Source of the DNA: an uncultured Flavobacteriales bacterium
Lineage (GTDB): Bacteria; Bacteroidota; Bacteroidia; Flavobacteriales_E; Vicingaceae
DNA length: 64,000 nucleotides
Assembly (NCBI GenBank): GCA_905479915.1
Contig: CAJQOH010000028.1
Span: forward strand, 1 to 64,000
Direction: 5' to 3'
The first letter of the stretch is position 1. Each line of letters begins with the position of its first letter. A program made the position numbers and the translations under genes. The notes below the pieces were generated by a model. It worked only from the letters and a program-made list of their open reading frames with translations. It did no database searches and was not told the DNA's origin. Below are positions 7,190-17,364 of this stretch, in pieces.

Positions 7190-8995
7190 ATGGTTTTAGA
7201 ATTAGTTGATTGGATAATCGTTGTTATATTTTTAGGGATAACTCTTTATGTGGGCCTAAAGTTTAAAAATAAAGCAAGTGGCTCTCTTACCGACTTTTTT
7301 TTAGCTGGCAGAAACCTACCTTGGTACATTGCCGGAATATCTATGGTGGCCACCACTTTTGCCGCAGACACCCCTCTTTGGGTTGCTGAAGTAATTAAAA
7401 AAAATGGAATCTCTGGTAACTGGTTATGGTGGAATATGCTTATTGGAGGTATGCTTACTACTTTTTTCTTTGCCAAAATGTGGCGAAAAGCAAATGTATT
7501 GACCGAATTAGAATTTTTAGAATTACGTTACTCAGGAAAAGCAGCTAAGAATTTTAGAAAATTTAAATCTGTTTACTTAGGCATATTTTTCAATACCATT
7601 ATCATTGGTTGGGTAAATGCGGCTATGATTAAAATTTTAATCATATTTCTAAATATAGATTACCAAACTGCCTTTATCTACATTGGAGTATTAATGGTTC
7701 TTATTGCCATTTATTCTTCCCTATCAGGATTGTTAGGTGTTGCTATTACTGATGCTGTTCAATTTATTTTAGCGATGACTGGGTGTCTAATATTAGCTGT
7801 AATTATGTTAAACTCTGATCAGGTTGGAGGTGTTGTTGGTTTAAAGGAAAAACTTCCTGCTTGGCGTTTTGATTTTTTCCCTACTATAAATAGTACAGGT
7901 TCTGCTATAGGAACATTTGGACTAACCATTGGTGCCTTCTTTTCATTTATAGCTGTACAATGGTGGGCAAGCTGGTATCCGGGCAATGAACCTGGTGGAG
8001 GCGGTTATATTTCTCAAAGAATGATGAGTACCAAAAACGAAAAACATGCAGTTTTTGCGACCCTTTTTTTTCAAATAGCACATTATGCTATTCGTCCTTG
8101 GCCATGGATCATTGTAGGCTTGTGTGCATTAGTTGTTTACCCAAACTTAGCCATGAATGAAGCCGGAAATGGATTTGTAATGGCCATGCGAGATTTTATG
8201 CCTACAGGTTTAAGAGGGTTATTATTTACTGCCTTTTTAGGTGCATATATGAGTACAATTTCAACCCAACTTAATTGGGGAGCAAGTTATTTAACGAATG
8301 ATCTATACAAACGAAACGCAGAAGACAAACAACAACAAGTTGATCAAAAAAAATTGGTGAAAGTAGGGCGGATATTTACTATCATTATCATGGCAATTGC
8401 TTTAGTCATTACTTCTTTCATTGATACTATTGATGGAGCTGCACGATTCTTAATTGCTTCCTCTGCAGGTTTAGGGGCTGTCTTAATTTTAAGGTGGTAT
8501 TGGAGTAGAATTAACATTTGGAGTGAAATTTCAGCCACCATTGCGCCAATTATTGGATACTCTTTAAGTAAATATATAATAGCACCACTGTTTAATTATG
8601 ATATAAACATAAATGAAGTTGGCAATGATTTTATAGCAAATGAGGGGATACTTTTATCTACTACATTATTTACAACTATTGTTTGGCTACTAGTTACATT
8701 TTTAACAAAACCAGAAAGTGATGAAACCTTAAAAAAATTCTACACTCAAGTAGAACCTGAAGGCGCATGGAATAGTATTCGAGAAAAATTAAACATTCCT
8801 AAAGAAAGTTCACAAATACCTCAATTAATAATCTGTTGGATTAGTGCTACTGCCCTAACCTATTCAACACTTTTCTTAATTGGTAAATTACTTTTTGCTG
8901 ACTATTTCTATGCCATCATCAACTTAATTATCGCAATAGTCTCTCTTTCAATTCTCCTATATTTTATGTTTCGTACAAAAATATTTAATGATTGA
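7190..8995 (+). CDS. Sodium:solute symporter (SSS family)
   Basis: A 601-residue inner-membrane protein with about 14 hydrophobic segments. Family signs are GRNLPWYIAGISMVATTFAAD near residue 40 and SSLSGLLGVAITDAVQF near 180, the SSS signature region. It takes up an organic solute with Na+; the substrate cannot be read from sequence. Divergent from the DUF58 gene, with a 76-nt gap. Confidence 0.9.
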   Translation: MVLELVDWIIVVIFLGITLYVGLKFKNKASGSLTDFFLAGRNLPWYIAGISMVATTFAADTPLWVAEVIKKNGISGNWLWWNMLIGGMLTTFFFAKMWRKANVLTELEFLELRYSGKAAKNFRKFKSVYLGIFFNTIIIGWVNAAMIKILIIFLNIDYQTAFIYIGVLMVLIAIYSSLSGLLGVAITDAVQFILAMTGCLILAVIMLNSDQVGGVVGLKEKLPAWRFDFFPTINSTGSAIGTFGLTIGAFFSFIAVQWWASWYPGNEPGGGGYISQRMMSTKNEKHAVFATLFFQIAHYAIRPWPWIIVGLCALVVYPNLAMNEAGNGFVMAMRDFMPTGLRGLLFTAFLGAYMSTISTQLNWGASYLTNDLYKRNAEDKQQQVDQKKLVKVGRIFTIIIMAIALVITSFIDTIDGAARFLIASSAGLGAVLILRWYWSRINIWSEISATIAPIIGYSLSKYIIAPLFNYDININEVGNDFIANEGILLSTTLFTTIVWLLVTFLTKPESDETLKKFYTQVEPEGAWNSIREKLNIPKESSQIPQLIICWISATALTYSTLFLIGKLLFADYFYAIINLIIAIVSLSILLYFMFRTKIFND

Positions 8996-9090
8996 CCTTA
9001 AAATCTGCTAATTAATCGAAAGAAATTGTTTTTAATCTTGAAGATTTTTTGTTTATTTGCAGACACAGAAAATTTTCTAAAATAATATCA

Positions 9091-9996
9091 ATGACTAAGA
9101 AATATTTTAACTTAAAAAATCAAGTATTCACTTTATCAGTATTAGCTGTTTTTGCAGTAAGCTGTGGAGGTGAAGAACCTACAGAAGATCAAATAGAATC
9201 TCCAGTTGAGGAAAAAGATCCTAACAGTACTCAATTAATGGAAATTGACGGAAAAATCTTTAGTATTCCCTCTCCTATCCAAACTGCAATTTTGATTAAA
9301 AATGCAGGAACAAATTACAACAAAGAAGTATTGAATGAGCCTTCTAAGGTAACGAACTATTCAACTAACTTTAAAAAGGCCATTAATCTTGGTGTTTACG
9401 GGGCAGATTTAGGTTACGTAACAATGTATGATCAAACACAGGATGCAATTTCTTTTTTAACTGCTGTTAAATCTATAGCAGATGATTTAGGAGTAAGTAG
9501 TGCTTTTGATTTAGCTCTTGTAGAAAGATTTGAAAAAAATATTGGAAACCAAGATTCGTTATTGGCTTTAGTTTCTGATGCATATAAATCTAGTGACAGA
9601 TACTTAAAAGGAAACCAACAAAATGATGTAGGTAGTTTAATTTTAGCTGGAGGATGGATTGAAAGTTTATACTTTGCTACTACAACAGCAGAGATGACTA
9701 AAAATCAAGATGTTATTAAAAGAATTGGTGAACAAAAAACAACTGTTTACAATCTTATTAAATTATTAACACCATATTATAGCAAGCCAGACTTCACTAA
9801 ATTAATTGATGATTTAATGGAGTTAAATGAAATTTACGAGCAAGTAGAATCTACTTACACTTTCGTAAAACCTACTGTTGATGTTGAAAATAAAACAACT
9901 ACAATAAACAGTACTACAGTTGTAAATATTACTGATGAGCAATTAAAAGCAATTTCTGATAAAGTACTTGCAATGAGAATTGAAATTATTAGTTAA
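9091..9996 (+). CDS. Exported lipoprotein of unknown function
   Basis: 301 residues from the ATG at 9091. A longer ORF begins at 9049, but only the later ATG gives a proper lipoprotein signal (MTKKYFNLKNQVFTLSVLAVFAVSC) with lipobox AVSC at residue 25. The mature part is acidic at first and then helical and repetitive in character. No catalytic motif is seen. The neighbouring gene also encodes an exported protein. Confidence 0.75.
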   Translation: MTKKYFNLKNQVFTLSVLAVFAVSCGGEEPTEDQIESPVEEKDPNSTQLMEIDGKIFSIPSPIQTAILIKNAGTNYNKEVLNEPSKVTNYSTNFKKAINLGVYGADLGYVTMYDQTQDAISFLTAVKSIADDLGVSSAFDLALVERFEKNIGNQDSLLALVSDAYKSSDRYLKGNQQNDVGSLILAGGWIESLYFATTTAEMTKNQDVIKRIGEQKTTVYNLIKLLTPYYSKPDFTKLIDDLMELNEIYEQVESTYTFVKPTVDVENKTTTINSTTVVNITDEQLKAISDKVLAMRIEIIS

Positions 9997-10011
9997 TAGT
10001 AAAGAATTATT

Positions 10012-10071
10012 AAAATAAACACATAAAACGAAAGTTTTAAGTGGCTAGAAAAGCAATAAAAATAAACACAT
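10012..10071 (+). repeat. 13-bp direct repeat in a 5' leader
   Basis: AAAATAAACACAT occurs at 10012-10024 and again at 10059-10071, the second copy ending at the start codon of the next gene. Part of an A-rich untranslated leader; significance uncertain. Confidence 0.4.
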
Positions 10072-10495
10072 GAAAAAGAATAACATACTTAAAACATTAG
10101 CTTTAGTAATCGGATTGGTTACTTATTCAGCATCTTTTGCACAATGTGATACAATCGCAGCTATGTGCGATAAACATATTACTTCAAGCTTCATTTCTGA
10201 TGGTCAAGACTACAGATCTTTATTATTAGACGATGAAATTGCAGAGTTTAATATGACACTTTACGGAGGAAGTACATATAGATTTGCTGCTTGTAGTGGT
10301 TTAGCTGATGGAAACTTACTTTTCTCTGTTTATGATAAAGAAAGAAATTTATTATTTACAAATAAAGATTATGCAAACTCTGCATTTTGGGATTTTAAAA
10401 TTACAAATACATTAGATTGTATTATTGAAGCCCAATTAGATCCTAACAATTTAGCTTCTGGATGTGCTGTCCTGCTAGTAGGATTTAAACAATAA
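10070..10495 (+). CDS. Small secreted protein of unknown function
   Basis: 141 residues with a clear signal peptide (MKKNNILKTLALVIGLVTYSASFA, cleavage before QCD). The mature domain of about 117 residues has five cysteines and a beta-rich pattern (FNMTLYGGSTYRFAACSG ... LLFSVYDKERNLLF), which resembles small pre-peptidase-like beta sandwiches. No family is assigned. A strong terminator follows 15 nt after the stop. Confidence 0.7.
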   Translation: MKKNNILKTLALVIGLVTYSASFAQCDTIAAMCDKHITSSFISDGQDYRSLLLDDEIAEFNMTLYGGSTYRFAACSGLADGNLLFSVYDKERNLLFTNKDYANSAFWDFKITNTLDCIIEAQLDPNNLASGCAVLLVGFKQ

Positions 10496-10510
10496 GTAAT
10501 AAAAAAGTTG

Positions 10511-10541
10511 AAAGGCATTATTATTAATAATGCCTTTTTTT
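10511..10541 (+). terminator. Rho-independent terminator
   Basis: Perfect 12-bp stem AAAGGCATTATT (10511-10522) / AATAATGCCTTT (10526-10537) with a 3-nt loop, followed by a U tract. It ends the secreted-protein transcript before the ABC gene. Confidence 0.85.
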
Positions 10542-10565
10542 CTATTGATAGATTAACCGAGTACC

Positions 10566-13500
10566 ATGAGTGAAAGAATATTAAAAGCCTTAATGCAATT
10601 GTTTTCTATTGTATCTGAAGCTGAAGATATTTCCGATAAAAGTAGAAAAATTGTTGCCTCCTTCCTTAAGCAACAACTGAGTCAACAATTGGTTGATGAA
10701 TACTTAAAACTCTACGATGAATTCATAGAAGCTAAAACCAGAAAGTCAAAAAGTGGTAAAGCTAAAAAGCGTACTTCAGTTAACTCTGTAAAGGTTCTTT
10801 TAATCTGTACTCAGATAAATGAAGAACTTGCTCAAAAACAAAAGATAATTGTTCTTATTCGTTTATTAGAATTTATCTATGCCAATAAAACTCCATCAGA
10901 ACAAGAAATGGAGTTTATTGAAACGGTTTCAGAAACATTTAACATTACAAAAGACGAATTTACGCTTTGCCATGGCTTCATTGAAAACAGTGATGAAAAA
11001 GGCTTCGATGTAAATCAAGCGCTTATTGTCGATAACAAAAAAGAGAATACTTACAAGCAAAGTCACCACATCTATTCTGAAGGAATAAATGGGACACTGA
11101 GAATCATTAAGCTAGAAACTGTAAACATGTTCTTTGTTCGCTATTTTGGTGACACTGAACTTTACTTAAACGGTATTCTCCTTAATAAGAATAGATCAAG
11201 TATCTTAAATCAAGGATCTTCTATACGAAGCTCTAAAGTCCAACCAATATACTACAGTGATATTGTAAGTTGTTACTTTGCTAATGATAATGCCGAAAAA
11301 ATTATTTTCAATGTAGAAAACCTCACCTATAAATTCAAAGGTGGAAACCAAGGAATGCACCCTTTTAGCTTTTCAGAAGAATCTGGAAGAATGGTTGGTA
11401 TTATGGGTGCCAGTGGAGCTGGTAAATCTACTTTATTGAATCTATTGAATGGCGCTTACACTCCTACTACTGGACAAATCACCATTAACGGAGTTGATAT
11501 TCATCATGAACAAGATAAAATTGAAGGTGTTATTGGTTATGTATCTCAAGATGATTTATTAATTGAGGAACTTACAGTTTTCCAAAACCTTTTTTACAAT
11601 GCAAAACTTTGTTTTGCAAAAATGAATGATACAGAAATCACTAAACGAGTTATTGATGTATTAAATAGTATTGGACTATACGAAGCCAAAGATTTAAAAG
11701 TTGGTAGTCCGATGGAAAAAACCATTAGTGGTGGACAAAGAAAACGTTTAAATATAGCTTTAGAATTAATCCGTGAACCAGCAGTTCTTTTTGTAGATGA
11801 ACCAACATCTGGTTTATCTTCTAGAGATTCAGAAAACATTATGGATTTACTTAAAGAGCTTGCTCTTAAAGGTAAATTAATTTTTGTTGTAATTCACCAA
11901 CCTTCATCAGACATCTACAAAATGTTTGATAACTTATTAATCTTAGATACCGGTGGTTACCCAATTTACAATGGAAATCCTGTTGACGCTGTTGTTTACT
12001 TTAAACAGTTAGCAAATCACGTAAATAGTGATGAAAGTGAATGTTTAAGCTGTGGTAATGTTAACTCAGAGCAAATATTTGATATCATAGAAGGACGAAT
12101 TGTTGATGAATATGGTAATGCTACTAAAAACAGAAAAGTTACGCCTACCGAATGGTATGACACCTATAAAGATAAAGTAGCTCAAGATCTTTCTGATTTT
12201 AATAAAACAAACGAAGCCTTAAAAATACTATCTAACATTCCTAACAAATGGAAACAGTTTAAAGTATTTATAACTAGAGATGTTTTATCAAAACTAACAA
12301 ATACACAATACCTTTTAATTAACTTTTTAGAAGCTCCATTCCTCGCATTTATTTTAGCATACTTAATGCGCTATTTCAATTCTGACTCTAGCAATGAGTT
12401 AGGATATGTGTTTAGAGAAAATGAGAACTTCCCTGCTTATTTATTTATGTCAGTTATTGTTGCCCTATTTATTGGATTAACAGTAAGTGCCGAAGAAATA
12501 TTTAGAGATCAAAAAATTAGAAAACGAGAGAAATTTTTGAACCTTAGTAAAGGTGGGTATTTAGCATCAAAAATTAGTGTGATGTTTCTTATTTCAGCGA
12601 TTCAAATGTTATGTTTCGTTCTTATTGGAAACTTAATATTAGATATTCAAGGAATGCATTTACATTACTGGCTGGTACTATTTACTACTGCCTGTTTTGC
12701 AAATATGCTAGGTTTAAACATTTCTGCGAGTTTCAACTCTGCTGTTACCATTTACATTTTAATACCATTCTTAGTAATACCTCAACTATTATTAAGTGGT
12801 GTAATGGTTAAATTTGACAAACTAAACCCAACCGTTACAGTTCAAGAGAATGTACCATTTGTTGGAGAAATTATGACTTCACGGTGGGCCTATGAAGCTA
12901 TTGCTGTTCATCAATTTAAGGACAACGATTTTGAAAAGCAATTCTTTAAATTAGATAAAGCTTTTAAGAAATTTGAATTCAGAAAAAACTTTTGGCTAGG
13001 GAAACTAACTGCAAAGATTAGTAGTGTTGAAAATAACTTTGGTCAAGAAGACCAAACAGAGCAAATCAAAGAAAATTTAACGCTTTTACGAAACGAAATA
13101 GGGAAAGAACTTAAACGTAATCCCCATGTTGAGTTTAGCATGTTAGAAAACTTATATATCGACAAATTAAACAAAGAAGTATTTGACGAAACTAAGTTTT
13201 ACATTACAGAACTAAATCAATTTTATTTAAGCAAGTACAAGAAAGCTTATAACGATAAAGATGCTTTAACTGCACAGTTAAATAAGGACGAAGAAGCAAA
13301 AAAGAACTTCATTAAGATGAAAGATGAGTGCACAAATGATGCCTTATCTGATTATGTAAAAGATAAAAATTCTTTGAATAAAATCTTAGAACTAGATGGA
13401 CATTTAATTCAAAAATCAGATCCAATCTATTTAACTCCAAGCGGTTTTAGAGCTCACTTCTACGCTCCAGAAAAAAGAGTTTTTGGATCTTATTACGATA

Positions 13501-13625
13501 CCTTCTGGGTTAATCTGATTGTAATATGGACAATGTCTATTATCCTCGCAATATCATTGTATTTTGATCTACTTAGAAAAAGTATTGAAGGTATCGGAAA
13601 GCTTTTTGAAAAAAATAAGTACTAA
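10566..13625 (+). CDS. ABCG-like half-transporter with N-terminal TerB-like region
   Basis: A 1019-residue inner-membrane ABC protein. Residues 1-140 are helical and TerB-like, about 175-240 form a small beta domain that may be FHA-like, and about 250-480 are the ATPase, with Walker A GASGAGKST (281-289), signature SGGQRKR (388-394), Walker B LFVDE (408-412) and H-loop VIHQPSS. The ABC2-type membrane domain covers about 580-770, then a charged coiled region of about 200 residues, and a last membrane helix near 985-1005. The reverse order (ATPase then membrane) is typical of ABCG exporters. Substrate unknown. Stands alone between terminators. Confidence 0.88.
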   Translation: MSERILKALMQLFSIVSEAEDISDKSRKIVASFLKQQLSQQLVDEYLKLYDEFIEAKTRKSKSGKAKKRTSVNSVKVLLICTQINEELAQKQKIIVLIRLLEFIYANKTPSEQEMEFIETVSETFNITKDEFTLCHGFIENSDEKGFDVNQALIVDNKKENTYKQSHHIYSEGINGTLRIIKLETVNMFFVRYFGDTELYLNGILLNKNRSSILNQGSSIRSSKVQPIYYSDIVSCYFANDNAEKIIFNVENLTYKFKGGNQGMHPFSFSEESGRMVGIMGASGAGKSTLLNLLNGAYTPTTGQITINGVDIHHEQDKIEGVIGYVSQDDLLIEELTVFQNLFYNAKLCFAKMNDTEITKRVIDVLNSIGLYEAKDLKVGSPMEKTISGGQRKRLNIALELIREPAVLFVDEPTSGLSSRDSENIMDLLKELALKGKLIFVVIHQPSSDIYKMFDNLLILDTGGYPIYNGNPVDAVVYFKQLANHVNSDESECLSCGNVNSEQIFDIIEGRIVDEYGNATKNRKVTPTEWYDTYKDKVAQDLSDFNKTNEALKILSNIPNKWKQFKVFITRDVLSKLTNTQYLLINFLEAPFLAFILAYLMRYFNSDSSNELGYVFRENENFPAYLFMSVIVALFIGLTVSAEEIFRDQKIRKREKFLNLSKGGYLASKISVMFLISAIQMLCFVLIGNLILDIQGMHLHYWLVLFTTACFANMLGLNISASFNSAVTIYILIPFLVIPQLLLSGVMVKFDKLNPTVTVQENVPFVGEIMTSRWAYEAIAVHQFKDNDFEKQFFKLDKAFKKFEFRKNFWLGKLTAKISSVENNFGQEDQTEQIKENLTLLRNEIGKELKRNPHVEFSMLENLYIDKLNKEVFDETKFYITELNQFYLSKYKKAYNDKDALTAQLNKDEEAKKNFIKMKDECTNDALSDYVKDKNSLNKILELDGHLIQKSDPIYLTPSGFRAHFYAPEKRVFGSYYDTFWVNLIVIWTMSIILAISLYFDLLRKSIEGIGKLFEKNKY

Positions 13626-13661
13626 AATCAATAACAAAAAATCATTTTTACACGTAAAAGA

Positions 13662-13694
13662 AAGGTCATAAACCCCTTGTAGGCCTTATTTTAT
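13662..13694 (+). terminator. Possible weak terminator
   Basis: AAGGTC (13662-13667) can pair with GGCCTT (13682-13687) with one G-U wobble, followed by ATTTTAT. The stem is short, so this is tentative. Confidence 0.3.
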
Positions 13695-13698
13695 ATAA

Positions 13699-15918
13699 AT
13701 GATTCGTAAATTAATTTTTTTCTTCCCTTTACAATTACTTTTAGTTAATCTAAAGAGAAATCATTTATTACTTATTTTATGGCTTATCCTTTTCGGATTT
13801 GTAAGTAAGCTAATAGCCAGTAAATATGGCATCTACTACCTCTTTTTAGCCCCTGAATATCTTGGCACAGTAAGTTTTTGGTCTTACGGGATCATGGGTT
13901 TTGCTATAGGTGGCTTTGTAATGACTTTCAATATTAGTAGTTACATTATCAATAGTAAGAGATTCCCTTTTATTGCAGCACTTAAACGCCCTTTTTTAAG
14001 GTTCTGCATCAACAACTCGTTACTACCATTTATATTCATGACCTATTATATTTTACAGGTTATTCACTATCACATAAATAATGAGAATACATCTTTAACA
14101 ACTATAGCCATATATGTTTTTGCAATTGTTTTTGGATACACCATCAACATCATAAGCTCTCTCACCTACTTCTTATCTACAAACAAAAACATCTTCAAAA
14201 AATTAGGTATATCTGCTAATTTAGATGACGAGAAACAGGTCAATTCATTATTTACAAAACAAGAAAACATTTACGAAACCCTTAAAAACAATAGGAAATG
14301 GCATGTTGAAATGTACTTGCACACTCCTTTTATTGTTAAACCAGCAAGAGATATTTCTCATTATGATAAAAAAATGTTGAAGTCAGTTATTTCTCAAAAC
14401 CATTTAAATGCATCTTTTTTTGAAATTGTCATTTTTATCTCACTAATTGGCCTTGGATTGTTTAGTGAAAATGTTTATTGTGTAATTCCTGCTGGCGCAA
14501 GTATTATCCTATTCTTCACTATCCTATTTATTTTAATGAGTGCATTTTATGCGTGGTTTAAAGGTTGGACAACAATCATTTTTGTAAGCTTATTCTTTCT
14601 TATTAACCATCTATCTAAGAATGATCAATTCAATTATGATAATATGGCTTATGGCTTAAATTATACTTCAGAAAAAGCAGATTATTCCAATCAAAACTTA
14701 TACAATATTGGAAACAACTTAGATACAATAAATAGCGATAAAAAGAATGCAATAGCTATTCTTAACAATTGGAAGAACAAAAACAACTCAACCACAAAAC
14801 CTAAAATAGTATTCATAAATACCAGCGGAGGTGGTTCTAGATCCATGTTATGGACATTCTATATGCTCCAAACCTCTGATAGTTTAACCAATGGAAAACT
14901 CTTTAATCAAACCCATTTAATTACTGGTTCTTCAGGGGGAATGATTGGTGCTTCTTATTTTAGAGAATTAGCTCTTCAAAAACCAGCATTAAACCATTCC
15001 ATCTATTCTAAAAATTATGCAAATAACATTTCCCAAGATTTATTAAACCCTATAGCTTTTAGTATTGCTACAAATGATTTCTTTTTTAGATTGAAAAAAC
15101 ATAAAGTAGGAAACTATACCTATAGAAAAGATAGAGGCTACTCTTTTGAAAGACAACTACTACTTAATACTGATAACGCTTTAGACAAAAACATAAAAGA
15201 TTATACGTTACCAGAATACAATTCAGAAATCCCTATAATGATACTATCACCTACCATTATAAATGATGGTAGAAGGATGCTTATCTCATCACAACCAATA
15301 TCTTACTTAACATCCAACAAACATCCTAACTCAGTTAAAAACAAATCTATCATAGAAAATATTGAGTTTACACGGCTATTCGAAAAGCAAGATGCCAACA
15401 ATTTAAAATTTACTAGTGCATTAAGAATGAGTGCCACCTTCCCCATAATAATGCCAAGGGTATCATTACCTACAGAACCTAAAACAAATGTAATTGATGC
15501 TGGCATGAGAGATAACTTTGGGAAACTAACCACATACAAATACATTCACACATTTAAAAAATGGATTAATGAAAATACCAGTGGTATTATTATTCTCACC
15601 CTAAGAGACAAGCCAAAAGAGTTAGTTGTCAATAAACAATCTATCAATAGCATTACTGAAAATTTTCTTAGTCCGGTAGGTAGTTTATATGATAACCTCT
15701 TCCCTATTCAAGATTACAACCTTGATGAAATGTTACATTACCTGGGTAATGACTTTAACAAACCAATTGACATAATAGATTTTGAGTTAAACAATTCTAA
15801 AAATGAAATCTCTTTAAGTTGGCACCTTACAGGTAATGAAAAAGAAAAAATTCTAAACTCCATTCATTCTAAAAAAAATCAGGAATCACTGAAAAGACTA
15901 AAATTATTACTCCTTTAA
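13699..15918 (+). CDS. Membrane-anchored patatin-like phospholipase
   Basis: 739 residues. The N-terminal 310 residues hold about six hydrophobic helices, and the rest is a patatin domain. The oxyanion loop is SGGGSRS (376-382), the nucleophile elbow G410-S-S412-G-G holds the serine, and the dyad aspartate is D600 in IDAGMRDN. Patatins hydrolyse ester bonds of glycerolipids; here the enzyme is tethered to the inner membrane. The domain is complete. It lies just upstream of two GDPD lipoproteins, consistent with lipid turnover (inference). Confidence 0.88.
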   Translation: MIRKLIFFFPLQLLLVNLKRNHLLLILWLILFGFVSKLIASKYGIYYLFLAPEYLGTVSFWSYGIMGFAIGGFVMTFNISSYIINSKRFPFIAALKRPFLRFCINNSLLPFIFMTYYILQVIHYHINNENTSLTTIAIYVFAIVFGYTINIISSLTYFLSTNKNIFKKLGISANLDDEKQVNSLFTKQENIYETLKNNRKWHVEMYLHTPFIVKPARDISHYDKKMLKSVISQNHLNASFFEIVIFISLIGLGLFSENVYCVIPAGASIILFFTILFILMSAFYAWFKGWTTIIFVSLFFLINHLSKNDQFNYDNMAYGLNYTSEKADYSNQNLYNIGNNLDTINSDKKNAIAILNNWKNKNNSTTKPKIVFINTSGGGSRSMLWTFYMLQTSDSLTNGKLFNQTHLITGSSGGMIGASYFRELALQKPALNHSIYSKNYANNISQDLLNPIAFSIATNDFFFRLKKHKVGNYTYRKDRGYSFERQLLLNTDNALDKNIKDYTLPEYNSEIPIMILSPTIINDGRRMLISSQPISYLTSNKHPNSVKNKSIIENIEFTRLFEKQDANNLKFTSALRMSATFPIIMPRVSLPTEPKTNVIDAGMRDNFGKLTTYKYIHTFKKWINENTSGIIILTLRDKPKELVVNKQSINSITENFLSPVGSLYDNLFPIQDYNLDEMLHYLGNDFNKPIDIIDFELNNSKNEISLSWHLTGNEKEKILNSIHSKKNQESLKRLKLLLL

Positions 15919-15985
15919 GACTTTGTCAATTATATCAATTAATTTAGCATTCAAATAAACACAGTAGTTTAGTAACTACATTTAG

Positions 15986-16489
15986 ATGAAACTATACTTA
16001 GCCATACTCTTACTTTTCACTTATTCTTTCTGCATCGCTCAAAGCGATAGTTTATCGACAAAGAAAAATAGCATCTATTTAGAAATACTAGGTATCGGAG
16101 GATATGGATCTTTAAACTATGAAAGAGGTTTATTTGAAGTGAATAAAATAAAAATTGGTGCTCGATTAGGACTCAGCACTTATCATTTAACCGATTTTAC
16201 AACTAGTTTCAATCCCGATATTATTATTCCTATAGCTATTCATGCTCAATACGGAAACAAGCATAACGCTGAAGTTGGACTAGGTCAAGTAATTTCTAAT
16301 ATTGTAGAAACAAACGAGGTAACATTTAATCCTGAAAGAACAACAAACATCCATGCCAACTTTACTATTGGGTATCGCTACCAAAAACCTAAAGGAGGGT
16401 TCGTATTTAGGATAAACTACAGCCCTGTAATCGAATTTTATAAAGACTATAGACATTGGGCAGGTCTGTCTGTTGGTTATGCCTTTTAA
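15986..16489 (+). CDS. Small outer-membrane beta-barrel-like protein
   Basis: 167 residues with signal peptide MKLYLAILLLFTYSFCIAQ. The mature part alternates hydrophobic and polar residues and ends in an aromatic strand (GLSVGYAF), as in small outer-membrane barrels. It includes NYERGLFEVNKIKIGARLG, a pattern common in Bacteroidota barrels. Its stop lies 8 nt before the next gene's start. No specific function. Confidence 0.7.
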   Translation: MKLYLAILLLFTYSFCIAQSDSLSTKKNSIYLEILGIGGYGSLNYERGLFEVNKIKIGARLGLSTYHLTDFTTSFNPDIIIPIAIHAQYGNKHNAEVGLGQVISNIVETNEVTFNPERTTNIHANFTIGYRYQKPKGGFVFRINYSPVIEFYKDYRHWAGLSVGYAF

Positions 16490-16496
16490 ATTATTT

Positions 16497-17321
16497 ATGT
16501 CCCAAAAATTAATTTTAATATCATTCTTAATCGTTACGCTATCTTGCAGTAAAGAAGAGTTTGACATTCAAAATTTAAATGGAAATAAAATTTCAGCACT
16601 TGGTCATTCTGGCATGGGCAACCGAAGTGCGTACCCTAGAAACTCATACGAATCTCTAACAAAATCTTTAAATTTAGGTGCCGATGGAATAGAGATAGAT
16701 CTTCAACTAACTAAAGACAATGTTCTAATAGCTTTTCATGATGAAGACTTATCTGAAAGCACTAACATTAAAGGACTTGTTAGATCATTGACATGGTCAG
16801 AGATACAGAATGCTTACTACACCAATCCTCTATACACAAGCTACTCCATAATCTCAATGGATCAACTACTCTCTAACACGGATGATATGCACCAATACAA
16901 TTATACATTAGATTGCAAGTACCATCCTTTAAGCAACGATGATACTCAATATGAAACAGACTATATAAATGCACTTAGCCAATTAATAACAAAGTTCAAT
17001 CTTATCAATAATGCATACATCGAATCTCAAAGTGAAGACTTTTTAAGATTATTACAACTTGAAAACAATGAATTTAACTTATTCATAAATCCTTATTCCT
17101 TTGAATATGGATTAGAAACCGCTAATAAATTAGGCTTATTTGGGATATCAATGTCAACAGACAATATTTCTGAAGACCAAATAGAGGCAGCCCACGATAA
17201 CAACCTATTTATTGCCATTTGGGGTGTTCAAACAAATGGAGACAATACAAGGGCAGTAAACAAAAACCCTGATTTTATCCAAACAGATTGTATTAGTCAC
17301 CTTGTAAATCTATTAGATTGA
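16497..17321 (+). CDS. Glycerophosphodiester phosphodiesterase family lipoprotein, copy 1
   Basis: 274 residues from the ATG at 16497. An ATG at 16473 would overlap the upstream gene and spoil the signal, whereas 16497 gives a signal with lipobox TLSC. The GDPD TIM barrel shows GHSGMGN (first His), GADGIEIDLQLTKD with metal ligands E and D, and FHDEDL (second His). The usual GHRG arginine is replaced (GHSG) and PENT reads PRNS, so substrate preference may differ from glycerophosphodiesters. The adjacent gene is a paralogue with an identical 18-residue segment after the lipid cysteine. Confidence 0.87.
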   Translation: MSQKLILISFLIVTLSCSKEEFDIQNLNGNKISALGHSGMGNRSAYPRNSYESLTKSLNLGADGIEIDLQLTKDNVLIAFHDEDLSESTNIKGLVRSLTWSEIQNAYYTNPLYTSYSIISMDQLLSNTDDMHQYNYTLDCKYHPLSNDDTQYETDYINALSQLITKFNLINNAYIESQSEDFLRLLQLENNEFNLFINPYSFEYGLETANKLGLFGISMSTDNISEDQIEAAHDNNLFIAIWGVQTNGDNTRAVNKNPDFIQTDCISHLVNLLD

Positions 17322-17364
17322 TACACAATCCATGTAAATATCATAATCGCCTCTTACCTCTTAG

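Noticed and set aside
9049-9090. Upstream start for the lipoprotein gene
   Set aside because: It would place 14 unlike residues before a good lipoprotein signal. ATG 9091 gives a proper lipobox position.
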